From NCBI RefSeq assembly GCF_017115085.1, contig NZ_JABXKJ010000200.1, positions 1 through 32,712 of the forward strand: a DNA stretch of 32,712 nt, given 5' to 3'. The stretch comes from Nostoc sp. NMS7 (GTDB lineage: Bacteria; Cyanobacteriota; Cyanobacteriia; Cyanobacteriales; Nostocaceae). Position numbers and translations under genes: made by a program. The notes beneath the pieces were generated by a model. That model ran no database searches and was not told where the DNA came from. It was given only the letters and a program-made list of their open reading frames with translations. Below are positions 7,777 through 14,951 of this stretch, one piece after another. Numbering within the stretch: position 1 is the first letter of the stretch; each line of letters begins with the position of its first letter.

Positions 7777-7800
7777 GGTGGCTGTCTGGAGCCAGCCACC
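7777..7800 (-). terminator. Hairpin after the GMC oxidoreductase gene
   Basis: GGTGGCTG (7777-7784) and CAGCCACC (7793-7800) form an 8-bp GC-rich stem with an 8-nt loop, starting 21 nt beyond the minus-strand stop codon at 7821. No T-run follows on the minus strand, so a Rho-independent role is unproven. Confidence 0.4.
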
Positions 7801-7820
7801 GCGTCTTGAGGCGCGCGCTG

Positions 7821-9404
7821 TTAGCTTGCAATTGCCGCCGATACTCGCTGTGAAACGCGACCTTTCGCTTTAATTAAATCGGCTGCTTTTTCGCCGATCA
7901 TAATGGTGGGCGCGTTCGTATGCCCTGTGGTTAGCGTGGGCATAATGGATGCGTCAACGACACGCAACCCCTCAACCCCGCGCACTTGTAATTCGGGGTC
8001 TACAACTGCCATTGAGTCAGTTCCCATTTTGCAGGTGCCAACTGGATGATACACCGTACCGCAGGTTTCGCGGATGTAAGCTTCGAGTGCTGCATCGCTA
8101 GTCACGTCGGCACCCGGCGCGACTTCTTTGCCTCGAAACTCATCAAAGGCACTTGTATGAAACAATTTGCGGATTAATTTAACTCCCTCAATGAGCTTTT
8201 GGACATCAGATTGACTTTGCAGATAGTTCATCTGAATGATCGGTATGTCTTTAGGGTCAAGCGATTGGGCAGAACCCACGCTTTGCGAACGCAACTTAAC
8301 ACTGCCAATGTTTTGGGGGTGGGTCAAAGTGACTAGACCTGTAAATCCCAAACTAGAGTGAGCATAGCCAGGAGGTGCGAACAGAATGGGGCCGAAGATC
8401 AGTTCTAAATCTGGTGCAGTGTCTAGATTACCCTCGCTATGTAAAAACAATCCAGATTCAGCGATGCCATTGCTAGTAATTGCAGTATGCAAATCACCAG
8501 TTGCCTCGTATGGCACAGGAACGACAACGTGGTCTTGGAGGTTTTGACCAACCCCTGGCAGATTAGCTACGAGCTCAATCCCTAAGGCTTGTAATTGTTC
8601 TGCATCCCCAATACCCGACAGCATTAGCAGTTTGGGCGAATCGAACGCGCCCGCACTTAAAATCACTTCGGAGTTGACCCTGGCTTGGTGCAGCGTTCTC
8701 TCGTGTAGATATTCCACCCCAACAGTGCGGGTGCCCTCAAACAATAATCGAGTTACCAACGCGCCTGTTATTGTTGTTAAATTGGGACGCTGGAGAATGG
8801 GCACCAGAAATGCCGCAGCAGCACTGTGTCTTTTCCCATCTTTGACTGTCAACTGAAAAGGTCCCGCTCCTGACTGCTGCATTCCGTTAAAATCAGGATT
8901 GTGGTCATATCCCAGTGCCACCGCAGCGTCTACAAATCGCTGGGATATTGCAGTAGGGGAAATGAAATCGGTGACACTCAACTCGCCATCAACGGCGTGG
9001 TATTTAGAGGCACCGCGTTGCTGGTTTTCAGATTTCTTGAAATAGGGCAACACATCTTGGTAACTCCAACCGGGATTACCTAATTCCTGCCAGTGGTCAT
9101 AATCGTGAGGATTACCTCGGATATACATTAAGAAATTAATCGAACTGCTACCCCCCAAGACTTTGCCACGGGGACAGAAAATTTTGCGGTTATTTAAGTA
9201 TGGTTCTGGTTCCGAGAAATAGCCCCAGTCTACTTCAGTGCCTGGTAGATTTGTGCATTCTAACGGAATCTGAATCTCTGGTTTCGTATCTGGATTACCT
9301 GCTTCGAGTAATAATACAGTTGTATCAGGGTCTTCTGTCAAACGATTGGCAATTACACAGCCTGCCGAACCTGCACCAATCACAATGTAGTCATATTGAG
9401 TCAT
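7821..9404 (-). CDS. GMC family FAD-dependent oxidoreductase (choline/alcohol dehydrogenase-like)
   Basis: The 527-residue enzyme begins with the ADP-binding fold YDYIVIGAGSAGCVIANRLTE. The GMC signature 1 region follows (CPRGKVLGGSSSINFLMYIRG, about residues 77-97), then signature 2 (LSAGAFDSPKLLMLSGIGD, about 250-268) and the C-terminal active-site His regions (TVYHPVGTCKMG and GHTNAPTIMIGEKAADLI). Such enzymes oxidise alcohols, choline, sugars or similar substrates and pass electrons from FAD to O2 or a quinone-type acceptor. No betaine aldehyde dehydrogenase or transporter lies nearby, so choline is not established as substrate. AGGAG precedes the ATG at 9404. The length and all key motifs are complete. 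Confidence 0.93.
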   Translation of the reverse strand: MTQYDYIVIGAGSAGCVIANRLTEDPDTTVLLLEAGNPDTKPEIQIPLECTNLPGTEVDWGYFSEPEPYLNNRKIFCPRGKVLGGSSSINFLMYIRGNPHDYDHWQELGNPGWSYQDVLPYFKKSENQQRGASKYHAVDGELSVTDFISPTAISQRFVDAAVALGYDHNPDFNGMQQSGAGPFQLTVKDGKRHSAAAAFLVPILQRPNLTTITGALVTRLLFEGTRTVGVEYLHERTLHQARVNSEVILSAGAFDSPKLLMLSGIGDAEQLQALGIELVANLPGVGQNLQDHVVVPVPYEATGDLHTAITSNGIAESGLFLHSEGNLDTAPDLELIFGPILFAPPGYAHSSLGFTGLVTLTHPQNIGSVKLRSQSVGSAQSLDPKDIPIIQMNYLQSQSDVQKLIEGVKLIRKLFHTSAFDEFRGKEVAPGADVTSDAALEAYIRETCGTVYHPVGTCKMGTDSMAVVDPELQVRGVEGLRVVDASIMPTLTTGHTNAPTIMIGEKAADLIKAKGRVSQRVSAAIAS

Positions 9405-9484
9405 GAAATTCTCCTGTACCTTTGCTGTTTTTCGGTAAATAAAATTGCTAGTACGACAAAACTTTTAAAGAAAATTTTTCATTA

Positions 9485-9805
9485 TTATTTTTGCCATCCC
9501 AAAATATTGATGAAAAATTTTCTAACTTTTAGAGCGTTAAAAGGTTGAGAGGATGTTGTATAAACTTCTCCTGTATGCGTCTTCTCCACAAAATAGGTGA
9601 CTCCCCGATAAATTAATTGATAAGCTACTCGTGGTGTAGAAACTTCCGCAGCCTCGATATTCGGGTCAACACGATAGGTTTGCCCACGATAAGTTAGGTT
9701 ATAAGCAGAACCTTGATGACCAACTGGTGCAAATGGTCGTGTTGCTCTTTTAGCTGCTTATATTGAGTTATATTCGTAACTAAGACCGCGATAGTAAAGT
9801 TTCAT
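9485..9805 (-). pseudogene. DUF4278 domain gene with an in-frame TAA
   Basis: From the ATG at 9805 the minus strand reads MKLYYRGLSYEYNSI, then TAA (9758-9760), then AAKRATRPFAPVGHQGSAYNL and more in the same frame to a stop at 9485. Three YRG-type beta motifs are visible (LYYRGLSYEY, LTYRGQTYRVD, LIYRGVTYFVE), the hallmark of the short cyanobacterial DUF4278 proteins. The stop sits where a Gln (CAA) would be expected, one C-to-T change away. Total length without it is 106 codons. The function of the family is unknown. A recent pseudogene is the simplest reading. Confidence 0.78.
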
Positions 9806-9819
9806 TTTTTGCTCACAAT

Positions 9820-10098
9820 TTATTTATTTTTACAGGTAATCACATACCTATTTGGTGTTTGCTTAATTGGTGCAGGTTTCATTCTGGGTTTAACTGTGGG
9901 ATAGCAAGAGACATATACCGCAGAATTATCTGTCCAAGTGAGTAGATAAGATTTGTCGCTAAGTTTAGTTAATGCTGGTGGAATATTTGATGCAGTAGCC
10001 ACAGCTTTGAAGTTAACTTGAGAAAATGCCGCGATTCCCACAGCAGAAGCGCCGATAAGTAAACTAATACTTGTTATCCAGGTTGTTGATAGTTTCAT
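9820..10098 (-). CDS. Small secreted hypothetical protein
   Basis: I chose the ATG at 10098 because an AAGGAG ribosome binding site lies just upstream; an in-frame ATG at 10137 has no such support. The 92-residue product starts with a Lys, then a hydrophobic segment WITSISLLIGASAVGIAAFS, a likely Sec signal peptide or single membrane anchor. The remaining ~60 residues hold two Cys (VSCYPT and ITCKNK) that could form a disulfide, and a basic Pro/Lys linker. The family is not recognised. It ends 14 nt before the start of the DUF4278 remnant on the same strand, so the two may have been co-transcribed. Confidence 0.65.
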   Translation of the reverse strand: MKLSTTWITSISLLIGASAVGIAAFSQVNFKAVATASNIPPALTKLSDKSYLLTWTDNSAVYVSCYPTVKPRMKPAPIKQTPNRYVITCKNK

Positions 10099-10285
10099 CC
10101 AAATTTCTCCTTGCAAATTAAGCGTTTTGAGTTTCATTCAGTTTTCTGTTCATTTGCTGCTCCTGTTGGTGAATTATTTCCTTACATTTGAGCAGAAAAG
10201 GCTTTTTACCATAGTTGTTACCCAGCTAGATACGCCTGTTCAAGCAAATCCAGGCGATTAAGTAGTTGGACAAAATTAAATTCAG

Positions 10286-11041
10286 TCATGGAGACGGGGA
10301 ACAGAGATCGTCTGGTTTATCTGTGATGGGCGTTTGCGTAGCGTCTTGGAGAAAAGCTTCGCCTTCGGCGATCGCAGCGATCGCTTCAAAAACTGTATGG
10401 GGACTTTTGAAGGTTAGCCGCGCTTCTGGTTTCTGGAGTGCCACCATCGTTTTCACATGTTCAGATTCATCATCACGGATGTTCACGAACACGTCGTATA
10501 GATTATCTACTTTGGGACGGCGAAATTCATGGACTGGTGCAGTCTGAACTTCATCAAACATATAGAGATCGCCATCACGATAGAAGTTGATTGCGACTTG
10601 GGGCGCTCTTTGAGCTTTCAGTTGGGCTTCATAGGTTTTCAAGTATTCGTCATAGGTATGGTAGGCATGACCTTCAATCAGTTCCATCAGGTAGTAGGCG
10701 TAAGAGGGAAACAGCATATAAATCAGCACGACCACCCAGTAGTAAGCTACAGCGACATGTTGAGCAATGAAGCGATCAATCCAGTGGCGACCACCCCCCA
10801 GTGATTCCATGATCAACAGATGATGTAATTCGTTCCAGGTTTCAGCAAAGTGAAGTTTTAACAAGTCAGCTTTGCGCCAGTAACCCAACGTCTCGTAAAG
10901 ATGCAGCACCGAGAGATAAGAAAAGTAAGGAACGCGAGCGATCGTTTCCAGGACATAAAACCGAGGGTAAGAACGATTTCCGTAGACGAAATCGACAATA
11001 AATACAAAAAAACTGACGATCGCTTGAATCAAAACCTTCAT
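10286..11041 (-). CDS. Alternative oxidase / plastoquinol terminal oxidase (PTOX type)
   Basis: I chose the ATG at 11041 (AGAGGA ribosome binding site); the longer open frame upstream lacks support. The 251-residue protein has the di-iron oxidase ligands in order: Glu in LETIARVPYFSYLS (residue 32), ExxH in TWNELHHLLIMESLGG (residues 71-74), Glu in LIEGHAYHTYDEY, and ExxH in RDDESEHVKTM. This pattern is the PTOX branch, which oxidises plastoquinol and reduces O2 to water at the membrane, a safety valve for over-reduced electron transport. The last ~20 codons are GC-rich and partly made of a dispersed repeat (10331-10356), so the C-terminal tail is probably an extension. A small gene lies 52 nt upstream and may be co-transcribed. 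Confidence 0.92.
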   Translation of the reverse strand: MKVLIQAIVSFFVFIVDFVYGNRSYPRFYVLETIARVPYFSYLSVLHLYETLGYWRKADLLKLHFAETWNELHHLLIMESLGGGRHWIDRFIAQHVAVAYYWVVVLIYMLFPSYAYYLMELIEGHAYHTYDEYLKTYEAQLKAQRAPQVAINFYRDGDLYMFDEVQTAPVHEFRRPKVDNLYDVFVNIRDDESEHVKTMVALQKPEARLTFKSPHTVFEAIAAIAEGEAFLQDATQTPITDKPDDLCSPSP

Positions 11042-11093
11042 GGTGAATTCCTCTAGAATCAGAACAAATCCCTGATTTGACGATTTCGAGATA

Positions 11094-11375
11094 TTACTTG
11101 CGCCAGTAGTTATTAGCAGCTGCGATCGTGGCAAACTCTGTTGCAACCGTCTGTCCAACTGCAATCAGCATCATGGCATCATTGCCATAAACATCTCGCA
11201 GTTGGTTGCGTTTTTCTTCATCCGGCTGAGTCAATTTAATAATTAACCGTGCCATTTTGACTGCCAGTTGTCGTCCTTCTTCTGGTGTCTCAGTCAATAG
11301 TGAGTTATTAGGAACCAATGTTACTTCGGGTGGTCTTACAGCAGGTGAATTGGTCGGGGCTATTACATTATCCAT
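11094..11375 (-). CDS. Small hypothetical protein upstream of the oxidase
   Basis: I chose the ATG at 11375 (MDNVIAPTN...); an ATG 54 nt upstream would add an unlikely leader. The 93-residue product is soluble, with a disordered Pro-rich start and a helical remainder: ETPEEGRQLAVKMARLIIKL, then DEEKRNQLRDVYGNDAMMLI and VGQTVATEFATIAAANNYWRK. I do not recognise a family. It ends 52 nt before the PTOX start and shares its strand, so a role linked to the oxidase or its stress condition is plausible but unproven. Confidence 0.65.
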   Translation of the reverse strand: MDNVIAPTNSPAVRPPEVTLVPNNSLLTETPEEGRQLAVKMARLIIKLTQPDEEKRNQLRDVYGNDAMMLIAVGQTVATEFATIAAANNYWRK

Positions 11376-11504
11376 GTCAAAATTTCCTGAATTAATGTTT
11401 ACTTGAGAACAATTTCGATTCCACGGCAACGACTAAGGCAAAAGCTTGAAATTTATGAATCTAACTTTTGTATTACTACCAACAAAGATATTTACAGCCC
11501 ATTC

Positions 11505-12032
11505 TTAATGAACTACTTGAGCTTTCTTGACTACGGGTACTTCAGATTTAAGAGGAACTGGAGCATAAACAACATGCACGGAACAAGGAGCATGGTGAAA
11601 CACATAATTACTCACGCTGCCTAAAATCAGCTCATTCAAACCAGAATGTCCTCGACGACCGATCACAATTAAGTCAGCGCCCCAAGTTCGAGCAAGTTCA
11701 CAGATATTCCGGCTGGGATTGCCAGAATTTTGGGTGAATTCAGTACTTACCCCTGCATTGGTTGCTGACTCTGTATACGATCGCAATAATTTGAAACCCT
11801 CTTCTTCGTAAGTTTGCCACTGCTTCCAATAATTTTCTAGAAGTTCTCTATGTAATGGATGATATTCGAGAGTAACCAGTGTAGGTATTTGGGGGCTATT
11901 CTTTTCTTCACTAGATAGGATATGCAACAGCATCAGGCTTCCTTTAGTTGCCTTTGCTAGAGTAAGCGCTTCATCAAAAACAGCATTACCATTTGCGGAA
12001 CGGTCAATTGCAGCGAGAATCTTGCTAAACAT
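11505..12032 (-). CDS. Universal stress protein (UspA family)
   Basis: The ATG at 12032 has an AGGAG site 6-7 nt upstream, so I use it rather than the ATG 21 nt earlier. The 175-residue protein begins FSKILAAIDRSANGNAVFDEAL, the usual UspA first strand with its Asp. It ends the fold with ADLIVIGRRGHSGLNELILGS and then VSNYVFHHAPCSVHVV. The GxxGx(9)G(S) pattern in that last block is the ATP-binding signature, so this is probably an ATP-binding type Usp. Such cytoplasmic proteins accumulate under energy or oxidative stress. It is followed on the same strand by the PTOX pair about 130 nt further on. A basic/hydrophobic tail of some 20 residues follows the domain. Confidence 0.93.
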   Translation of the reverse strand: MFSKILAAIDRSANGNAVFDEALTLAKATKGSLMLLHILSSEEKNSPQIPTLVTLEYHPLHRELLENYWKQWQTYEEEGFKLLRSYTESATNAGVSTEFTQNSGNPSRNICELARTWGADLIVIGRRGHSGLNELILGSVSNYVFHHAPCSVHVVYAPVPLKSEVPVVKKAQVVH

Positions 12033-12070
12033 AAAATCTCCTGAATCAAACAAATCAAAGAATTTTTAAA

Positions 12071-12094
12071 CCATATTGAGCAATCTTCATCTTT
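12071..12094 (-). repeat. 24-bp copy of the start region of the gene at 12948-13355
   Basis: The 24 bases at 12071-12094 are identical to 13336-13359, which covers the start codon and first codons (MKIAQYG) of the small membrane protein gene. Here the frame continues only as LKIL and stops, giving an 11-codon mini-ORF about 40 nt upstream of the Usp start. It may be the scar of a duplication, or a leader peptide. Confidence 0.6.
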
Positions 12095-12208
12095 AATTTC
12101 TTGTAAATAAAAAACTTCAACAAAGATCGTTCATTAATGGCATTAGGAACGCAGATACTCTTTTGCACTTGTGTTTAGCGTCTAGTAGAAAAAAAATCCA
12201 GCCTTTTG

Positions 12209-12856
12209 TCAATCGTCGAGAAACGAGATATTTTTCTCAAGGGACTCACGGCTTATATGCAGATGATTAGCGGGAAAATCAGGATCGGAATAGCCAACGG
12301 CTAAACCACAAATGATCAATAATTCCGGTGGAATGTTCAACTCGTTGCGGATGATTTCGGGATAATCCGCTAGCGAAACCTCTACGCAAGTGCCAATGCC
12401 GCGAGCGGTTAGGCACAACACCAGCGTTTGTAAATACATTCCCACACTTAAAGCATCGGCAACCCCCAAATCTTGGTGCATACAGACAATAGCAACCATT
12501 GGTGCGCCAAAAAATTCGTAATTACGCAGAACGGACAACTGTCTGTTCGCTTGATCGTCACGAGTAATCCCCATCGCCCCGTAGACTTGCGTTCCCAGTT
12601 CCTGGCGGTAATGCTGGAAGGCAGAAGGCAGAGGAGAGATGTTGGGCTGCTGCTTGGCTTGGTTTAGCAAAGCCTCTTGCAGGCGATCGCGGCGTCCGCC
12701 TTGGGCAAACACCAACCGCCACGGCTGGATGTTTGAATTCGATGGTGCTAGCTGCGCTAGAGCGAGGGCTTGATCGAGCAAAGCCCGTGGCACTGGTTGG
12801 GATAAGAATTTCCGTGTTGAGTGGCGGTCTTTAATAGTTTGGTCAAGATCAAACAT
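12209..12856 (-). CDS. Nitroreductase family protein (FMN-dependent)
   Basis: The 215-residue product has the nitroreductase fold signatures: an N-terminal RHSTRKFLSQPVPRALLDQAL with the FMN-phosphate Arg pair, then LAPSNSNIQPWRLVFAQG, a central SVGMYLQTLVLCLTARGIGTC and the C-terminal ICGLAVGYSDPDFPANHL. Members reduce nitro compounds, quinones or flavins with NAD(P)H in the cytoplasm as homodimers. GAGG lies upstream of the ATG at 12856. A second, more distant member of the superfamily lies at 14952-15560. The physiological substrate cannot be read from the sequence. Confidence 0.92.
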   Translation of the reverse strand: MFDLDQTIKDRHSTRKFLSQPVPRALLDQALALAQLAPSNSNIQPWRLVFAQGGRRDRLQEALLNQAKQQPNISPLPSAFQHYRQELGTQVYGAMGITRDDQANRQLSVLRNYEFFGAPMVAIVCMHQDLGVADALSVGMYLQTLVLCLTARGIGTCVEVSLADYPEIIRNELNIPPELLIICGLAVGYSDPDFPANHLHISRESLEKNISFLDD

Positions 12857-12947
12857 TTTTTATCAACCTCTATGAGAAATAAATGCGATCGCTTCCAGCG
12901 GGCGCTCCGCGCCATCGCTCAACCGGGGTTAAAATGATCGAGACAAT

Positions 12948-13355
12948 TCATATAACCTTTTCTGGTTCCTGAGTGGTTTTCAATGCCCAGATGCCAATCC
13001 AACAGCCGAATCCATCCACAATTAATGTCAGAATGGCTGTGATTTGGAATAGCAGACCCCAACCTGCGAAGGAAACTTGAGAAACATGATCCGAACTAAT
13101 TACGATCAAATGATTGTAGATTCCAAAAAGGACTGATGCTGCCATTGAAAAGAGCAAGAGCCAGCTACCAATGCGGTAAAACTGTGTCCAAAGTAAAACG
13201 ACTGCAATGATGGGAATCGCATAAATCACAATACCCACAAATAAACTCTGAAGTATTGAGAGGGGAACTGGGATTTCCACATGCGCTAAACCATGTAGTC
13301 CGTGTACGATCGCATGGATAGCCACGATCGCTGTTCCATATTGAGCAATCTTCAT
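12948..13355 (-). CDS. Small four-helix integral membrane protein
   Basis: The 135-residue protein has four hydrophobic segments: around residues 8-24, 32-57, 62-85 and 98-125. The N terminus carries a His-rich stretch IHAIVHGLHGLAHVE in the first helix that could bind a metal or haem. The start has a GGGGAG site. It lies 20 nt after the stop of the upstream SDR gene on the same strand, so the two probably form an operon. I do not recognise a named family; DoxX-like or small cytochrome-like proteins would be alternatives. A 24-bp copy of its start region is found at 12071. Confidence 0.75.
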   Translation of the reverse strand: MKIAQYGTAIVAIHAIVHGLHGLAHVEIPVPLSILQSLFVGIVIYAIPIIAVVLLWTQFYRIGSWLLLFSMAASVLFGIYNHLIVISSDHVSQVSFAGWGLLFQITAILTLIVDGFGCWIGIWALKTTQEPEKVI

Positions 13356-13375
13356 CTTTCTTCTCCCCTAAATTT

Positions 13376-14338
13376 TTAACTGGCATGAGCCACGGCGGTG
13401 TTAACCATCCATTCCAAGGGTCGAGGCTGAAAATTTAATTCGCGTTTTGCCAAAGCATTTGATGCACCTCGCATCTGAGTACCATAATAGACAGCATCCG
13501 CACCACTAATTCGCAGAGCATCCTCAACCGATACCTGGGGAGGTGGTGGAGCATTAAGCCATTGGGCATAAGCAGAAAGCCACTGGCGCACCGCTAAGGG
13601 GCGATCGTCCGTAATCAGGTAAATGCCAGGATTGCCTCGCTCTGCTGCCGCAACTGTAGCGATCGCTGCATCTTCAATATGAATCCACGACCATACACCT
13701 TCCCCATTTCCAACGATTGGGAACTGTTGCTGTCGCACCTGTTGGGCAACATCGCCATCGGGGGCAAACCAGGTACCGGGCCCGTAAAGGAAGCCATAAC
13801 GCAGAGCAATCCCTTCCAGGTTGGGCGCTTCGAGTAAGTGACGTTCGATTTCAGTGACTATGTGAGCATCTGCTGCTACCGCAGGCGAGGCATCAAAAGC
13901 TAGTGGCGTTTCTTCGTCTGCCAAGCCTGCGCCGGGAATCGCCCAGAATGCGATCGACTGTCTCAAATAACGGCGCACGCCTGCTGCTTGCGCTGCCGCC
14001 AGCACATTAGCACCCCCTTCTTTACGAAGACGCTGGTTGAGTGGTGCAGCAGCACTCATCGACTCACCAGTGTAGGTTTTGGGTAGAGCGGTGAGTTGTT
14101 CAATCACTACTTCCGGTTGAGCGCGAACAACAGCAGCTTTAACAGCTTCTGCATCGAATACATCTGCGATCGCGAAGCGTAGGCTCTGCCTAATCGCCAA
14201 TTCCACGCCTTGTTCGGCTAAAGTTTGTGCTTTTTCTAGAGAACGTGTCAACGCAACTACTTCATGTCCTTGGGCTAGCAGTTGCGCGATTAACGGACGA
14301 CCGATCGCTCCCGTTGCGCCTGCAACAAAAATCTTCAT
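13376..14338 (-). CDS. NAD(P)-dependent epimerase/dehydratase-like atypical SDR
   Basis: The 320-residue protein begins MKIFVAGATGAIGRPLIAQLL, the GxxGxxG dinucleotide-binding motif of extended/atypical SDRs, followed by LRYGFLYGPGTWF and WSWIHIEDAA, both usual in NAD-dependent epimerase/dehydratase proteins. The catalytic YxxxK pair is not evident, so it may be a binding or reductase variant. A strong AGGAGGT site precedes the ATG at 14338. One oddity lies at residues 48-54: IRQSLRF is encoded by a dispersed-repeat-like sequence (about 14166-14190) between AEQGVELA and AIADVFDAEAV. Relatives would be expected to read directly from strand to strand there, so it looks like an in-frame insertion. 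The downstream membrane protein gene starts 20 nt after its stop. Confidence 0.88.
   Translation of the reverse strand: MKIFVAGATGAIGRPLIAQLLAQGHEVVALTRSLEKAQTLAEQGVELAIRQSLRFAIADVFDAEAVKAAVVRAQPEVVIEQLTALPKTYTGESMSAAAPLNQRLRKEGGANVLAAAQAAGVRRYLRQSIAFWAIPGAGLADEETPLAFDASPAVAADAHIVTEIERHLLEAPNLEGIALRYGFLYGPGTWFAPDGDVAQQVRQQQFPIVGNGEGVWSWIHIEDAAIATVAAAERGNPGIYLITDDRPLAVRQWLSAYAQWLNAPPPPQVSVEDALRISGADAVYYGTQMRGASNALAKRELNFQPRPLEWMVNTAVAHAS
14166..14190. repeat. Dispersed repeat-like segment inside the SDR gene
   Basis: The segment joins a HIP1-type site (GCGATCGC) to GAAGCGTAGGCTCTGCC, a composition common in cyanobacterial small dispersed repeats. It adds about seven or eight residues to the protein without breaking the frame. 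Confidence 0.5.
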
Positions 14339-14494
14339 TTGTGAACCTCCTGTTGAAACCTGCGAAATATTTGAGAATCGCTAGTTGTGAGAATATGAGT
14401 TTCTCTCCTTGAAATAGCGATCGCCAGCCGACTGATGAACTTGATTAGTATGACTTTGAGTTCAGTTGCACCAAAGATATTGGTTAAAACGACT

Positions 14495-14914
14495 CTAATA
14501 TTTCAAGTTCCCATTTTCGTTGCGGATTCCTTGAATTTTTATTCTGTTAAAGACCGCCTCTGTTCGATTAATTTTAAAGCAGTTAGCCAATAATTCGTCA
14601 CCTATAACCGCCGCGCTATAGCAACTGGCTTGGAAAGAAGCAGGAGAATTTCCACCATCATCTATTAACAATCCATTTCGATTGTTGATTCCTCTTAAAA
14701 TAATACCAGTTTTCTTTTCTCCACCATCTTTTTTTCTACAAATAGCAGAAAGCACATTTGATTTAAGACTCGTATTTCTGCAACTATTTTGAAAAGTACT
14801 AGGGGAACGGGCAAAAGCAGGACTTGCTGCTGTCGCTGTTAGTAAAGTCAGACTGACAACGGTAATAATACGAAAGTAAAACTGTTCAAGAGTAGTTGTA
14901 CTTGTTGTCGCCAT
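14495..14914 (-). CDS. Secreted cyanovirin-N homology (CVNH) protein
   Basis: The 139-residue product has an N-terminal signal peptide (FYFRIITVVSLTLLTATAASPAFA, cleavage likely after residue 35). Two tandem CVNH repeats follow. The first is SFQNSCRNTSLKSNVLSAIC with the end of its strand set at RNGLL. The second is SFQASCYSAAVIGDELLANC with NRIKIQGIRNENGNLKY. Each repeat has the SFxxSC...LxAxC pattern with two Cys that form a disulfide in cyanovirin-N. CVNH proteins are lectins that bind high-mannose glycans; the function in the producing cell is unsettled. AAGGAGA precedes the ATG. It is exported, in keeping with the surface-protein island that starts about 1 kb to the right. Confidence 0.9.
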   Translation of the reverse strand: MATTSTTTLEQFYFRIITVVSLTLLTATAASPAFARSPSTFQNSCRNTSLKSNVLSAICRKKDGGEKKTGIILRGINNRNGLLIDDGGNSPASFQASCYSAAVIGDELLANCFKINRTEAVFNRIKIQGIRNENGNLKY

Positions 14915-14951
14915 CTGTTTTCTCCTTAATAGATAATAGGAACGTGTAGTA

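Noticed and set aside
5980..9805. Stop-codon reassignment as explanation for TAG, TGA and TAA inside genes
   Set aside because: All three codons end intact genes in the same window, there are no in-frame stops in the large genes, and one case also has a frameshift. Pseudogene decay is simpler.
11403..11624. Plus-strand open frame overlapping the end of the universal stress gene
   Set aside because: It overlaps a secure gene on the other strand and has no recognisable protein text or ribosome binding site.
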